Shown here piece by piece: positions 47,153 through 58,883 of a DNA stretch of 64,000 nt. The notes under the pieces are model-generated. The model did not search any database, had not been told where the DNA came from, and worked only from the letters and a program-made list of their open reading frames with translations. The stretch is taken from positions 389,433-453,432 of the forward strand of contig NW_004797639.1 of assembly GCF_000002075.1 (NCBI RefSeq), in the 5' to 3' direction. Source of the DNA: Aplysia californica (lineage: Eukaryota; Mollusca; Gastropoda; Aplysiida; Aplysiidae). A program made the position numbers and the translations under genes. Numbering within the stretch: the stretch's first letter is position 1; the number at the start of each line of letters is the position of its first letter.

Positions 47153-47246
47153 TTTTACTTTGAGTTTTAGTAAGGTTTTTCGGCACACGCCCTCCTTTAG
47201 GAATGGCCCAAAGACAACTTTAGACAGTAGCACTGCCCTGGTGGGA
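47153..47246 (-). mobile_element. Internally deleted family C SINE, 94 bp
   Basis: It carries only the family C head (complement of GGAATGGCCCAAAGACAACT) joined to a tail remnant (TTTTAGTAAGGTTTTTCGGC on the + strand). The 9-bp duplication shows it inserted in this short form or was shortened later. Confidence 0.65.
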
Positions 47247-47415
47247 AAGCCTACTCTGACTGATTTTAGACCACTAAGGGATCTTTAACGTGCGCAACTT
47301 GCACACGGGACCTCCGAGATTTTTCGCCCTTGTTCGAGAAGGCTAGGTGTAGATCTTTCCTTCCAGAAGATCAGGGGTGTGGCAGAAAGACAGCAGTAAG
47401 AAGGAGCTGATGAGT

Positions 47416-47807
47416 TTAGTTTAGTTAGTTTTAGTAGAGGTTTTATGGCGCTTGCAACTGCATAAGGTCATATGAGCGCCAAGGGGCGGATGTCAACAGA
47501 GAAGTCTTTACAGGGAATCAGACTTACTCTGCTCACCTCTCTAGCTTCAACAGCACAAAGTCTGCTTCGACTATCAAGGCACCCTGGAAATAGCGGGTCA
47601 TAAGAGTGTGTCAAACATACAAAAGCAGTAGAGGAAAAATGACAATAGTAAGGATTAGGAAAGAAAAAGCAGCAGTTCCCTGTTGTATATCAGGCACAGT
47701 TACGAGCGTGACGATGAATCAACACATTTACAATTCTACTGTGCATGAACGAGAAATGTCCCCCTTTGGGAATGGTCTAAAGACGCTTCAGTCAGTGGCA
47801 TCACCAC
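47416..47807 (-). mobile_element. SINE family C, near-complete copy
   Basis: 392 bp; the tail module is at the left (GGTTTTATGGCGCTTGCAAC) and the head at the right (complement of the 9921 copy). It is inserted in a family A SINE. The flanking repeat TGAGT is short. Confidence 0.75.
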
Positions 47808-48784
47808 TGAGTAACAGTAGAAAGGCTGCAGAAAGAGTCACAGGTTCAGAGGAGGGGACAAGTAGGTGAGGGGGTGGGGGCAGAAAGTGGAGACGAAAGC
47901 AGACGACAGAAAATTGCTAGGGAGCAGGAAAGGAGGTGAAAGGAGACAATTTTAGAGAGGAAAATTTTTCCGTCACTACCTGGATTCACCAGTTCCTATT
48001 TCCCCTCAAAATATTATTCAAACCTAAAAAAGAACCCACAAAAAAAGCTACATTAATCTGCTCATCTGTAAAGAAAGCAATAACAAAAGCAACATGTTCT
48101 CTTTATAGACTAAGAGCAGAAATGAAGTTTCAAGTTGAAAAGATGTGAATAGTATCTTAAGACCACTCAAAATCAAACATAAACTGAAGCTCTTGTTTCA
48201 CTTTTTAAATATAGTGCAGTTTGGCTTGAACTTGCATAGAGAGATTTTAAAAAAACTAACAAACAAACAAACAAAACAAAAATTTATATGAAATAAGACT
48301 GAAGGAAACATCTAAACATGTTCGTTTTTCTTTTAAATGTAGGTGTTTTTTTAATCGTGTGTGCTTCTGATCGTGCCTGTAAAGATCAAGCTGGGCTGAG
48401 AGGAGTACAACATCCCAGCAGAAAGATATTCCTAAACATGTGAAACTTCAAAAACCAGAAAGCTCAAAATAATGCCAACTCATAGATTCATACAAATACA
48501 AGCCCGGGAAGGAATATTATTATGCACATTCAAAATAAACACACTTGGTAAACATCGGGGAAAATATGACTATTACTATATTTATAACAATGTGATGCAG
48601 TTTTTTTTTACAACATGACTAAGAAAAGTACAACAAAACAAAACAAAATCCAAATTTTTCACTTTCTTTCTCAGTTACTTAACTTAAGTATGTTACAACA
48701 TGCTTTTCTTACTATCATGGTGTCCTTCAGACTGAATATCTTAACCTACAGAAGCATGTCATGTAGAGACCACAAACCCTGATG

Positions 48785-49255
48785 TTTTTGGTAAGTTTTA
48801 CAGCACTTGCAACACATTTCGGTCATATAACTGCCCAAGATTAGGTGTTACAAAAGAGTAGCAAACACAAAAACAGGAGGAGAGATAAAGACCAGGACCA
48901 TAGACGTTTAATAGGACAAACAAGATGTTTGGTAGGAAAGAGGGAGCAGACCACATCAGAATGTTTAATAGGACAAACAAGATGTTTGGTAGGAAAGAGG
49001 GAGCAGACCACATCAGAATGTTTCATAGAAGAAACAAGATGTTTGGTAGGAAAGAGGGAGCAGACCACATCAGAATGTTTCATAGAAGAAACAAGATGTT
49101 TGGTAGGAAAGAGGGAGCAGACCACATCAGAATGTTTAATAGGACAAACAAGATGTTTGGTAGGAAAGAGGGAGCAGACCACATCAGAATGTTTCATAGA
49201 AGAAACAAGATGTTTGGTAGGAAAGAGGGAGCAGACCACATCAGAGCACCCTGAT
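48785..49255 (-). mobile_element. SINE family B whose body expanded into a 60-bp minisatellite
   Basis: The tail end (GTAAGTTTTACAGCACTTGC) and head end (CATCAGAGCACCCTG) match the 181-bp copy at 54885-55065, but between them six copies of a ~60-bp unit replace a single stretch. It gives long open frames on both strands, which are artefacts. Confidence 0.8.
48903..49245. repeat. 60-bp tandem array, about 6 copies
   Basis: The unit contains AAACAAGATGTTTGGTAGGA and AAGAGGGAGCAGACCACATC. Two subtypes alternate, AATAGGACAA and CATAGAAGAA, which shows higher-order duplication. Confidence 0.95.
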
Positions 49256-50924
49256 AAACTACCTGGAACATAACGGCCCATGGAAGCATTGTATTGTCTT
49301 AAGTGCCAAACGTCAACAAAATGGATTTTGAACAGGGCTGAATAGAGGACAAGGTCAGCTTTCATAGAAAATTTGTCTGATTTCCACACAGTCGATATTT
49401 TTTTAGAGATTTTAAAGAATAACATTCTGCCTTAATTGCGAAAAGTGTGGATCACACATTTTCAATCGCGATTTTCTCAAAGCAAGGGTTACGGCACTTA
49501 AGACAATATTCTTTTCATGGGTTGAAAACAGGGTGTGTGTAGTAACAGTAACAGGTGCCTGCACAACATACTCCATTGTCCTTCCACCACCAATGATAGA
49601 AATAGAAATCTCAGACATGGGACAATACGGCAACCAACAGGAGCGGGGATCAGAAAGAGACTAGGGAAATAGAACTAACAAGCACTCTAAAGATTTAGTA
49701 ATTAAATTCCTACATGTGGTTGAAAGATGCTTCTGATGTGATACATACATTTTGTAAGCTTAACTTTTCTTTTCATATTGAATTTTAATGAGAGTAATAT
49801 ATAATTAAAATTGTTATGTATACCTGCATGTGTTTTTTACGGTCCTGTACAGCCAAGAAAAACTTTCCTCTGGGATAATAAAGTATTATCTTATCTCATC
49901 TCTTGAAGCACCCCAAAAATGTCGCAAATAGATCCCAAAAATGTCACACCCACAGAAAACAGGTAAGATCCAAGAAATGAATGCCCCTAGAGCCAAAACC
50001 ACTGCCACAAGAACTAGCATTGTTTAGGTTCTCTGCCCTAGGTTTCAACACCGACTCAAGCAGACTTGGACTGACATGAGCCGAGGTGGAGAAAAAGGTA
50101 CAGGACTGAGATGTCTTAGAGAGATTTCTTTTGTACACTATGTAGGTTCCTTTGGGCCTCACGTAGGCTAGTGGTGATGATGGTGATGAAAGACAGACAG
50201 GACCAGAACTTGGCCATTGAGAATGTATTTGAAGAGAAAACATGATGGATGAGTGCTTGAAAGATCTTCAACGTTGACTTTCCACCAAGCATGATTTTCT
50301 GATCTGATCATTTTCTTGGTTGTTGTAGTCCTCCAACTCCAACTGTACTAGGAACCCATCTTCAAGTCAGTTTCCTTTTTGTCTCCCCTCTTCCTTGAGA
50401 AGTAACTCACACTCAGTGTCCCCACCTCAGAAACCAAGATTAAGTCAGCGTTCCAATTTGAGATACCAAGCAAGAGTTCTTAACTCAATGTTCTCACCTG
50501 GAAAAAAAGTCGATGTTATGCTAAAAAGAACCATACAGCCAAAGGCAAGAAAGCCCTATGTTGTTATCTTTTACAAAACGATTCTCCTTCAAAAAGCTGA
50601 ACTGATGAGGTGCGGCTCTGTCTGCCAACATTGTTAATTTCTCACAGAGCTCACACACTTGACGTTACAGCCTCCCAAATTTGCACACAACAGTATGTGC
50701 ACAGATGATACAATAAAAGAGTACGCTTCATCCAGCCTGCATCAAACACAAGTCTATTTTTGGCAGTGAGAGGTCAGGTCATCAGCAAAGCCCAGACTGT
50801 TGTAAAACAAGAAAAGCCAGAGAAATTTTTTCCTGTTCCTTCATCAACCATGAGTTTTTTTTTGCAGGACCAGCTTCAAGGGGAAAAGCCTGGAATTGAA
50901 CCTGAGTGGCCTAAAGTTGGGACA

Positions 50925-51112
50925 TTCTCCCCCTTCCTTGTTGCTACACAAATGGATTTCCTTGTTGCTACACAAATGGATTTCCTTGTTGCTACAGAAA
51001 TGGATTTCCTTGTTGCTACAGAAATGGATTTCCTTGTTGCTACACAAATGGATTTCCTTGTTGCTACAGAAATGGATTTCCTTGTTGCTACAGAAATGGA
51101 TTTCCTTGAATA
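50925..51112. repeat. 24-bp minisatellite, about 8 copies
   Basis: The unit is TTCCTTGTTGCTACACAAAT plus GGAT, with a CAGAAA subtype. The period is a multiple of three, which keeps frames open on both strands. Confidence 0.95.
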
Positions 51113-51306
51113 GTATATAATACTCCATGCACATGTCCTCTATTCACTTACAGGGGAAAAACAATTGCCCGTTTTGGTTTTTTTTAAAGCAAGAAGATTG
51201 AAGGATTCTCCATGACTATAAAACGTATTCAAGATGTATACACACACACATGCAATTCATATCTCAATAAAAAGAGAATGCTTGCTGTTCAAACATCAAC
51301 ATATCT

Positions 51307-51312
51307 TTTATT
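51307..51312 (-). terminator. Candidate polyadenylation signal, SBNO gene
   Basis: TTTATT on the + strand (AATAAA on the - strand). It would give a 3' UTR of about 7.2 kb. Confidence 0.25.
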
Positions 51313-52461
51313 CAGAAATGGGACCACACTCTAACTGTATTCATCATCAGGACATTCCACAAATCCACACACTTTGAGCCATTAAGTTCCCTGCCATATA
51401 AGAAATCAAGTTGTTGGAATCAAACAAACTCCAATGAACACAAAAATCTCAGTCACAATACTCAATCATGACGTCACACACTACAGCATGACACACCCCA
51501 CAATGAGCAACACACGCACAAAGATAAACTGTGAATGAATACAAAGAAATACAACAACCTAAGCGTGTGCGCGAACGTGTGTGTGTGTGTGTGTGTGAGT
51601 GTGTATGTATGTATGCGTGTGTCCATACAACACACAACCACTGCTGCAACCCTAAAAATCTGAACATGCATGTCAAAGGCATATTATTTCCAGCAGGCAA
51701 CATAAAACACACCCCAAATGATAAGGCGTTATGGATGATAAGGCGCAAATATCATAAATAAATCGTCTAGTGTTGATGACATTGTACCGAGTATCAAAAA
51801 TACAACATCCTCATTCTCGGTTTGATGAGGTGCATTTTCCAATCTTGTCAAATTTCTTTCTGTCTTGTTTTTTTTAAAATCGGGACTGGACGGCAATACG
51901 TTGCAAAATTAGTTCTAACCAATCATCACATAACCTTGTCTGCCTTTCTCTTGGCTCTTGAGAAAATGGCAAGCCCTGAAGCACTCGTCAAGAAAGCAAG
52001 GAACATTTTAAAAATTCTATTATGTCTAAACTAAACAAAGGGAACCAACACACCCATACACACTAAGGAACTGTACATCTATTTTCAGACCTATCACCCT
52101 TTCTACCATCTGGACAGGAACAACGCTAAAAAAAAACACAAAAAAAAAGCCCCCAAACTCTTAACTATTACAGCAAGAACAGAGCAACCACAATGTGAAG
52201 CTAAAATAGTCGGGGGGAGGAGAAAATTTCAGAAAGTGATCCCAAACTCAGAAAAAAAAGTTCAGAGAATGTTCGTCTCTGTAACAAAGTCATCTGCAAA
52301 GGTGCAGACAAACAGCACTCTTCACACCTTTCACACGAGTAAAATTGTTGACCATAGTCCACACCACAACTCACAAGCCGGGTGCTATCTTGAGATGGCC
52401 CTACTCCTAACGTTTGGGAGTTTCTGTCGCAGCTCGCCACCTCAGAATTACAATCTTATCT

Positions 52462-52882
52462 GACATCTTAGGCCGTTTTGAGTTACTAAGTTTAGTTTAG
52501 TTTTAGTTGAGGTTATATGGCGCTCGCAACTGCATAAGGTCACTAAGACAGTTAGGACAGAAACCAAAGGCTCTATCAGTTCTATAAAAATTGTGAGAAT
52601 ATTTAGAGTCATTCTCAAGACATTTACAGAATTGCATTTGAAAAAGCGTGACATATTGTGAAACTTTTTAATTTTGACGTAAAATTTCTCAAAACTAGGT
52701 TTTGAGCCGATAGATCTTTGTAATTCTGAGGTGCCGAGCTGTCAAGACGGTAGCAAAATCTTCCCCCTTGAGCCCCAAGATATTATGGTTATTTGTGTAC
52801 GGTCCACAGACTTTTCAGTTCCATTTTGTACTGCCTCCTAATATTTGCAACTGAAATCCAGCGCTTTCAAAGTGACGTAAAT
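52462..52882. repeat. Dispersed repeat X, copy 2, interrupted
   Basis: Matches copy 1 (45100-45310) on both sides of the 48-bp solo tail at 52491-52538: GTTTTGAGTTACTAAG before it, and ATTGTGAGAATATTTAGAGT, TGTGAAACTTTT and CTCAAAACTAGG after it. Confidence 0.65.
52491..52538 (-). mobile_element. Solo SINE tail module, 48 bp
   Basis: On the - strand it starts CTTATGCAGTTGCGAGCGCC and ends ACTAAAACTAAACTAAA. The flanks GTTACTAAG (52482-52490) and GTCACTAAG (52539-52547) form a 9-bp duplication with one mismatch. It splits repeat X. Confidence 0.65.
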
Positions 52883-52895
52883 CACAACCAGAGAG

Positions 52896-53370
52896 ATAAG
52901 GTCATATGAGCGCGCGGGACACACCTAATATTTTCAGTAGGTAGGAAATTTTTGAATTTTGCCCGGGTGGCGGCCGAAGCCTACTCTTATCCATTTTAGA
53001 CCACCAAGGGATCTTTAACGTGCGCAACTTGCACACAGGCCCTCCGAGATTTTTCGCCCTTGTCCGAGAAGGCTAGGTGTAGATCTTTCCTACCAGAAGA
53101 TCACGGGTGTGGCAGAAAGACATCAGTAAGGAAGAGCCAAGGAGTAGCAGAAGAAAGAGTCAGGAGCCCAGAGGAGGGGGCAAATGAGGTGAGGGGGTGG
53201 GGGCAGAAAGTGGAAATGAAAGCAGACAACAGAACATTGCTAGAGAGCAGGAAGGAAGGTGAAAGGAGACAATTTTAGAGAAGAAAATTTTTCGGTCGCT
53301 ACCCAGATTCGAACCCGGGACCTTTGAATGAGAGGCCAACACCTTAACCTCTAGGCCACGAGAGCCCCCC
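52896..53370 (-). mobile_element. SINE family A, full head and body but no tail module
   Basis: 475 bp. The B box is GGTTCGAATCT on the - strand and the A box is TGGCCTAGAGG near the right end. The 3' end stops at CGCGCTCATATGACCTTAT, just where the solo tails begin. A 13-bp target duplication with two mismatches flanks it (CACAACCAGAGAG at 52883-52895, CACAACAAGATAG at 53371-53383). Confidence 0.8.
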
Positions 53371-54884
53371 CACAACAAGATAGCCCCAAGCTTGCAAATT
53401 GCGCACACTCTTTCTCTGTCTGTCCCACATGTGCAATATTCAATTCCTTCAGCTCATTTCTACTAGTGTCAACAACATAATCAAAATCCCTCTCACACAC
53501 ATGATTAAAATTCATAACAACACAATCGGCCCCTAATATTCATCACTTCAGTCCCCAAAAAAAAATAGACGAATTAACAAAAAACAACACATACATCATC
53601 AATATAATCATAGGCTGCATTCTCAAAACATACAACTGTTCACATTATCATACAGGAAACACAAAGACCATACTCATAATCATATACAAGCTTCACCCAT
53701 GAAATACATACACACGCAAACATGGTCTACAATTTATGTAGATAGCTGTCAATTTATACGCAATCCAGCTGAGAGCAAGATCCATCGTCATTTCAACTTA
53801 TCACTCATCCCAGACTGCAGATCCTTTCTCCTTCACAACATGGAATTCTATCTCTGCTACGCATACACACAAGTCTGACCTCTGAAAAAAACATAAATCG
53901 ACTCTCTCTATGTACTCTCCAATTCAAATGTTCAACTCGGTCATTGACCTCATGCTAAAGTTGTTTCACAACACACTCTCTCTCTCTATTAAACCCTGAA
54001 TACACTCAACCAAGCCGGTGGTCCCTAGTGGATTTCACATGTCGTTTGTGGTCACAAGCAAAAGAATACAATACAGGGTCACAAGTCAGTTTGAAAGACT
54101 AGAAAAAAGAAAACAAAACAAAACAACAAGACAACAACGAGAAGAATGGAGTGCAGGAATGGGCGTGAGAAACAACAAAATGAGCTTCCATTTTTCTTCC
54201 GTCATAATTTACACATTGCACCAATTCTGATCCAGCAATGCTATGTACACTTACCAAAACTGGTATGTATATATATCTATTTATATATGATCTCCGTAAC
54301 AGTCATCTTTGGAAGGACACGAGGGCCCCTTTGTTGCTAGAGGCCACCGCTCACGTTATGTCACAGCTGTATGTACACGATACATAGTTCAGTTTTATGT
54401 ACACAAAATAAGGAGCATTTTACAATTTTACAGGACCAAGTGAGTTGGTACATCCTAGAGTGATAAAAATGTACAAGACAGGAACCAAGTTTACCCCCCC
54501 CCAACCGGGCACCGGGGGGGGAGGAAGAAATCATTTTCAGGCAAAAGTAAAAGCCCCCCCAACACAACTCAAAACTTGGTCACAAACTCTCCTTCTAATA
54601 CTCTCAACTCAAAAGCATGATCAGCTGCACAGTAGATTTGCTCTGAAGATCAAGTTCTTTACAAGTGCCCATTTTCAGGGAGTCACCTCAGTCAGTACCC
54701 ACACAATTCTTCTCAACTAAATCGTTCTTTGGAGAGAACAATAAAATGTAAAATAATAACGTCTGACAATGACCTATATGCATCTGCAGAGGAGAATATT
54801 TCTTAAGTGAAACTGAAGAAATAAAGGTTAAGATAACAGCCTGTGGCTTTTGCAATGGTCAATGAGACCAATTCTGGCAGGTAA

Positions 54885-55065
54885 GTTTAAGTTTCAGTAG
54901 AGGTTTTATGGTGCTCGCAACTGCATAGGGTCATATGAGCGCCAGTAGATTAGAGGTGTTACAAGGGAGTAACAAACATAAAAAAGAACAAAGGGAGATA
55001 AGGACGATAGATGCTTGATAGGAAAGAAGGAGCAAACCACACCAGAGCACCCACCAACCAACCAC
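54885..55065 (-). mobile_element. SINE family B, complete copy (181 bp)
   Basis: An exact 14-bp target duplication, ATTCTGGCAGGTAA, lies at 54871-54884 and 55066-55079. Sense order: head GTGGTTGGTTGGTGGGTGCT, pyrimidine body, then the tail module GGCGCTC...TATGCAGTTGCGAG...ACTGAAAC. This is the cleanest copy for defining the family. Confidence 0.88.
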
Positions 55066-57889
55066 ATTCTGGCAGGTAAACATTTTGGCAAGAAGCAACA
55101 GAGCAAATCTAAAAGATATCCCAACTCACACAACCCTTCCTGATACTGTACAGCTCCTAACCAGAGGAACTAGATCATCAAACAACCAAAGGGAAAAAAA
55201 ATCTCAAATTAAACAACACGCTTTAGCAAGGGTCACCACAACTTTTGTTCAAAGTGGGCTGGATAGCTGAGACAATGCCGTGTACAGGCCCAATAGCTAT
55301 TTTGTTCACAAAGGTCCAGGACAAAACGAAAAGATCTCCAGAAAAAGCAGTTACCGAAACATTCTTTTAAAACAACGAATAAATTCGCCAATATGACACA
55401 CCGCCTATTTCCCAATTCAAAAATAGTAACAACAGATGTTGACAAAAGCCAAACACAAAGTCTGTTCGTGGAGCCACGGATGAGACAAAGAAAACATTTG
55501 TCATTTTCACCTTTTTGCCTAGCCAAGATTTCCATTCCGAAAAGTTTTATTCCCCCTACAGTAATGAGGAGACACTTTGCATTCAACCCAAGAAATATTT
55601 ATGTGATCATCAAATTAACAGCTTGGGGCTAGCACATCCCCACATCTGATTACTCAAGGCTTCATTCCAGCAATATATATATATGTATATGAGAAAAGCA
55701 GTGCTTTGTAAAAGTCAATTTTCCTAAATACAAAGTTGCAGTTGCTTCACCGCCTACCTTCATATTGCTTACTTCAAGTCATCAAGTACACCCTCCAACT
55801 TGACTGACGAGACTCTTCGAATTTGAACCAAAAAATAAAAATAAATGCCATACATCAACAAACAACGAAAGATTCAAATTCAAACCGGTTCTTAAATGCA
55901 ATGATAGATTAAAACAAGGAACATAATAACCAAAAACAATTTTCTCAGAAACACACTTACACATAGCAACCCCCCCCCCCCCATGGGAAAACACGGAATT
56001 GAGAAAAAAAAAAAACAAGACAAGTGTTTGATGTGCAAGTATAACCAGTTTCAAAAGATGTACGTAGTGTTCTGTACATCCGAGGCAGCACAAAGATGGG
56101 ACTTGATAAGGCACAGTATCTTTGGATGTACACTAGTGCATGAAAAAACGAGAGAAAATATTTATGGACTGTACATGAGTGAGGGTCGAGTTAGCATCAG
56201 TTTTTCCATCTCTCTCTCTCTCACACACAAAAAGGGTGAAGATTTATGTACAAAATGGCAACGTGGAAATGGGGGGGGAGAAATTCCTGTCTGCAAGGAC
56301 TACACCATGTCTGTACACAAAATGGCAACGCAGAAACAAAAGGGAAACTTAAGATTATTACATCATGAAAACTTTTCCTTTGTCAGATGTTCAAACTAAA
56401 GTTAAAAATAAAAAAATCAAAACAAATATAGGGGAAAGACCACACTATCTTTTTCACACAACGCAGAGACGAACATTTTAAATTTTCAAACTGTGCCTTT
56501 TCCCCCCTCTTGTTTATTCCACCTAGGGACAAGAAGGAGGATGTGCCACCTTGAGGCTCCAAGGAAACAGTAGCAAATAGTGACAAAAACTGCTTCTCCT
56601 ACAAAAATCTAATACTCTATATCACCCCGCAGGCCAGTATGGTGGAAATTAAAAGTGTGAAAGCAAGTTGTTGCCAACTGACTAATCAATCTACTTCCAA
56701 TGAATACTTGTCTTATGCACAAAACAAAATCATAATTCCTCACTGATCAACCAGTTTGGGGATTAAGAAATTGGCACTTAGTTAGGGATCCACCCCCTCC
56801 CCTAATGGCGGCTGGTTTAATTAAGCTTGGCGGCTGGTTAAATTAAGCTCTGCTGTACATCTCAAGCTCAAATAACGGCCAAAACAGCTGTCAGCCTAAA
56901 CTGTTTAGAACCTGATGCAAAAACAACTGTTGATCTCGATATCATCTCTGACCGATTGTCCATGGCAGCTGCACACTCAACAAGAAAATACTAGCACATC
57001 AAACTAATGAAACCATCGTCTAATTCATTTCCTATCAGTCAACATTTTTTCGCAGAAGTACCACACAATCCAATATATAAATGCACAAACAAGCAAGGAC
57101 AGACAACCTAATGGACTATCAGGGCATACTGTGCTACAACAAAGAGAAAGAATTGGGGGGGGGGGGGTGACAGCATAATTACCGGAAAGCAGAAACAGAG
57201 TGGATTGCTGGTGGGGGAGAAGGCGCAAAGAAACTTTTCAGTTTCTTTAAAAAACAAAAACAAAAAAAAAACAAAGAAAAAACAAACAAACAGGAATAAG
57301 ATTGACTTTTCACAGAGTGTTTGATGAACAAGGAAGGTGTGTACAGTGATCATGAATATGGTCGATATGTCAACATATGTTGCCCAGTCCGTCTGAATGA
57401 GGTTCAAGTCACAGAAGAAGCAAATCAAAAGTCCCAAAAAGTTTTGAGGCCTGCAGCAGGCTGCAATTTAATAAAAACCTACACATGAAGCAAACACATT
57501 CAAAATGAGATGTATGTGTGTGTGTGTGTGTGGGTGCATGAGTGAGGGTGGGGGGTGGTCCTAAACACTTTCAGGAAAAATATACTGCTTCTCTAGAAAT
57601 GAAACACTCAAGCCTCATTTAGACACTACGAATGTAATGCTTGAGCTGAAAGACACGATGGTGTATGAACCACATCCCACATACTCCAAAAGGGTATTGT
57701 TCAACATTCACAAACTCCAAACGGTGACCCTGTTGATATACCCTCCAAGGCAACCCTAAGTTGTTCCACTTCCATCCACTCCTCTAGGTCAAGTCAGCAA
57801 TCAAATCCCATGAGAGTAAGCCTTCTCCACATCAATGCCGAAATCACCGCCATCCAAAACTTTACAGCAGTGGCAGCTCTTTGGTATTC

Positions 57890-58490
57890 ATCGTCACTAA
57901 CAACAGCACAACCGAAGGCAGGTCCGTTCCAGACAGCTTCTGTAGCAACTGTCACCGACAGATCTGTGAAATGTCATCGGCAACTCTACACCGATGACAG
58001 CAAAGCAACTGACAACTGTGCAGTGATGGTGGTCCAAAGAGAACAGCACGGCACGTCACTGACAACACACAGATCTACTCACGGCCAACCCAACGTCAGT
58101 AACGTCACTGAGCAGCTCTAACTCAGTAACTGTCACTGACAACACAGAAATTCTGTCATGGGTCAACTTTTTGTCAGTCAACTTTCACCGGCACTAATCT
58201 ATCACACCTGGACGGGCTTGTAGGCCAAGTTTATGACAGTAATTATCACTGTCACTGACAATACAGAGATTCTGTAATGGTCAACTGTATGTCAGTAAAT
58301 GTCACCAGCACTATAAAGTATCACTCCAAGGCGTGCGTTATGTCGAGGTCTATGACAGTAGTAACCGTCACTAGGCAGCCCTGTAACGGTCACTGTCACA
58401 CCAGGCTAGGCACGCAGGCCAGATTTATGATAGTAACTGTCACTGGGAAGCTCTATACAAGAGTCACTGTCACCAGCACTATGAACTACC
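57890..58490. repeat. Degenerate repeat, unit roughly 85-120 bp, reaching the SBNO stop codon
   Basis: CACCAGCACTAT or CACCGGCACTAA recurs at about 58187, 58304 and 58471, each followed by a variant of CCAGACCAGGGTGGGC. GTAACTGTCACTGACAACAC-like segments lie between. The last unit overlaps the end of the SBNO coding sequence. Confidence 0.55.
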
Positions 58491-58883
58491 AGACCAGGGT
58501 GGGCATGCTGAGCAGCTCGGGCTTCTCCTCCACCTCCTCCACAGCCACAGGGCTCTCCACCGGGCCGCCGGCGTCGCTCAAAGCAGAGTCATTGCGGACA
58601 TACATGCTGCCACCGCTGCTGTTGTTGAAATTGTGGGTGCTGTTGATGCTGTTGCTCCGACCGCTGGAAGACGACAACAGACTGTTGGGAAAGCTGCTGC
58701 TGCTGGAGAAGTTGTTGCGGGGAATGTAGGACGGCTGTGGCTGCTGCTGCTGCTGCTGTTGTTGATGCTGCTGCTGGTTGAGGAACTCAAAAGGATTGTC
58801 ATGTTTCTCTGTGTATGTTTTAGCAGAATCTTGACTCAAGACTCGCTCCAAAGGATACACGCCCGCTGGAGGAATCAGGCTTC
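58486..58883 (-). CDS. SBNO1: SBNO last exon: low-complexity C-terminus
   Basis: The acceptor TCCATTCCAG is joined in phase 1 to give [16 protein letters not shown], where human SBNO1 has GLIIPANCVSPL. It is followed by a CAG/CAA-coded [15 protein letters not shown] stretch (about 58739-58780), Ser/Asn-rich sequence, and an end [14 protein letters not shown] with TAG at 58486-58488. The tail is lineage-specific; the final residues lie in a degenerate repeat. Confidence 0.9.

Larger units (their letters stand above)
47030..47985 (-). mobile_element. SINE family A copy holding two family C insertions
   Basis: The family A sequence (tail GTTTTACGGCGCTTGCAACA, core GGGATCTTTAACGTGCGCAA, polypurine body) is interrupted twice. 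Insert 1 is 47153-47246, with an exact 9-bp duplication AAGCCTACT at 47144-47152 and 47247-47255. Insert 2 is 47416-47807, with TGAGT on both sides. The tRNA-like head is cut off at the right end, near 47985. Confidence 0.75.
46740..58485 (-). other. Probable 3' UTR / downstream region of the SBNO gene
   Basis: 11.7 kb with A-excess on the + strand, mirroring a T-rich sense strand for the - strand gene. No splice-consistent coding exon was seen. It holds nested SINEs (47030-47985), a SINE B with a 60-bp array (48785-49255), a 24-bp array (50925-51112), repeat X copy 2, a solo tail, SINE A (52896-53370), SINE B (54885-55065), and many homopolymer C or G runs. Confidence 0.5.

Noticed and set aside
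48845-49425. Long open frames on both strands (142 and 194 residues) of repeated sequence
   Set aside because: They come from the 60-bp tandem array, whose period is a multiple of three; the array lies in a SINE.
50760-51134. Repeat proteins in frames of 117, 96 and 74 residues
   Set aside because: An artefact of the 24-bp minisatellite; all frames open on both strands.
52534-52904. A 353-bp element inserted in one SINE with a 9-bp duplication ATAAGGTCA
   Set aside because: Repeat X continues to the left of the tail piece, and both tail and body have their own flanking duplications, so two separate insertions fit better. Kept as the alternative.
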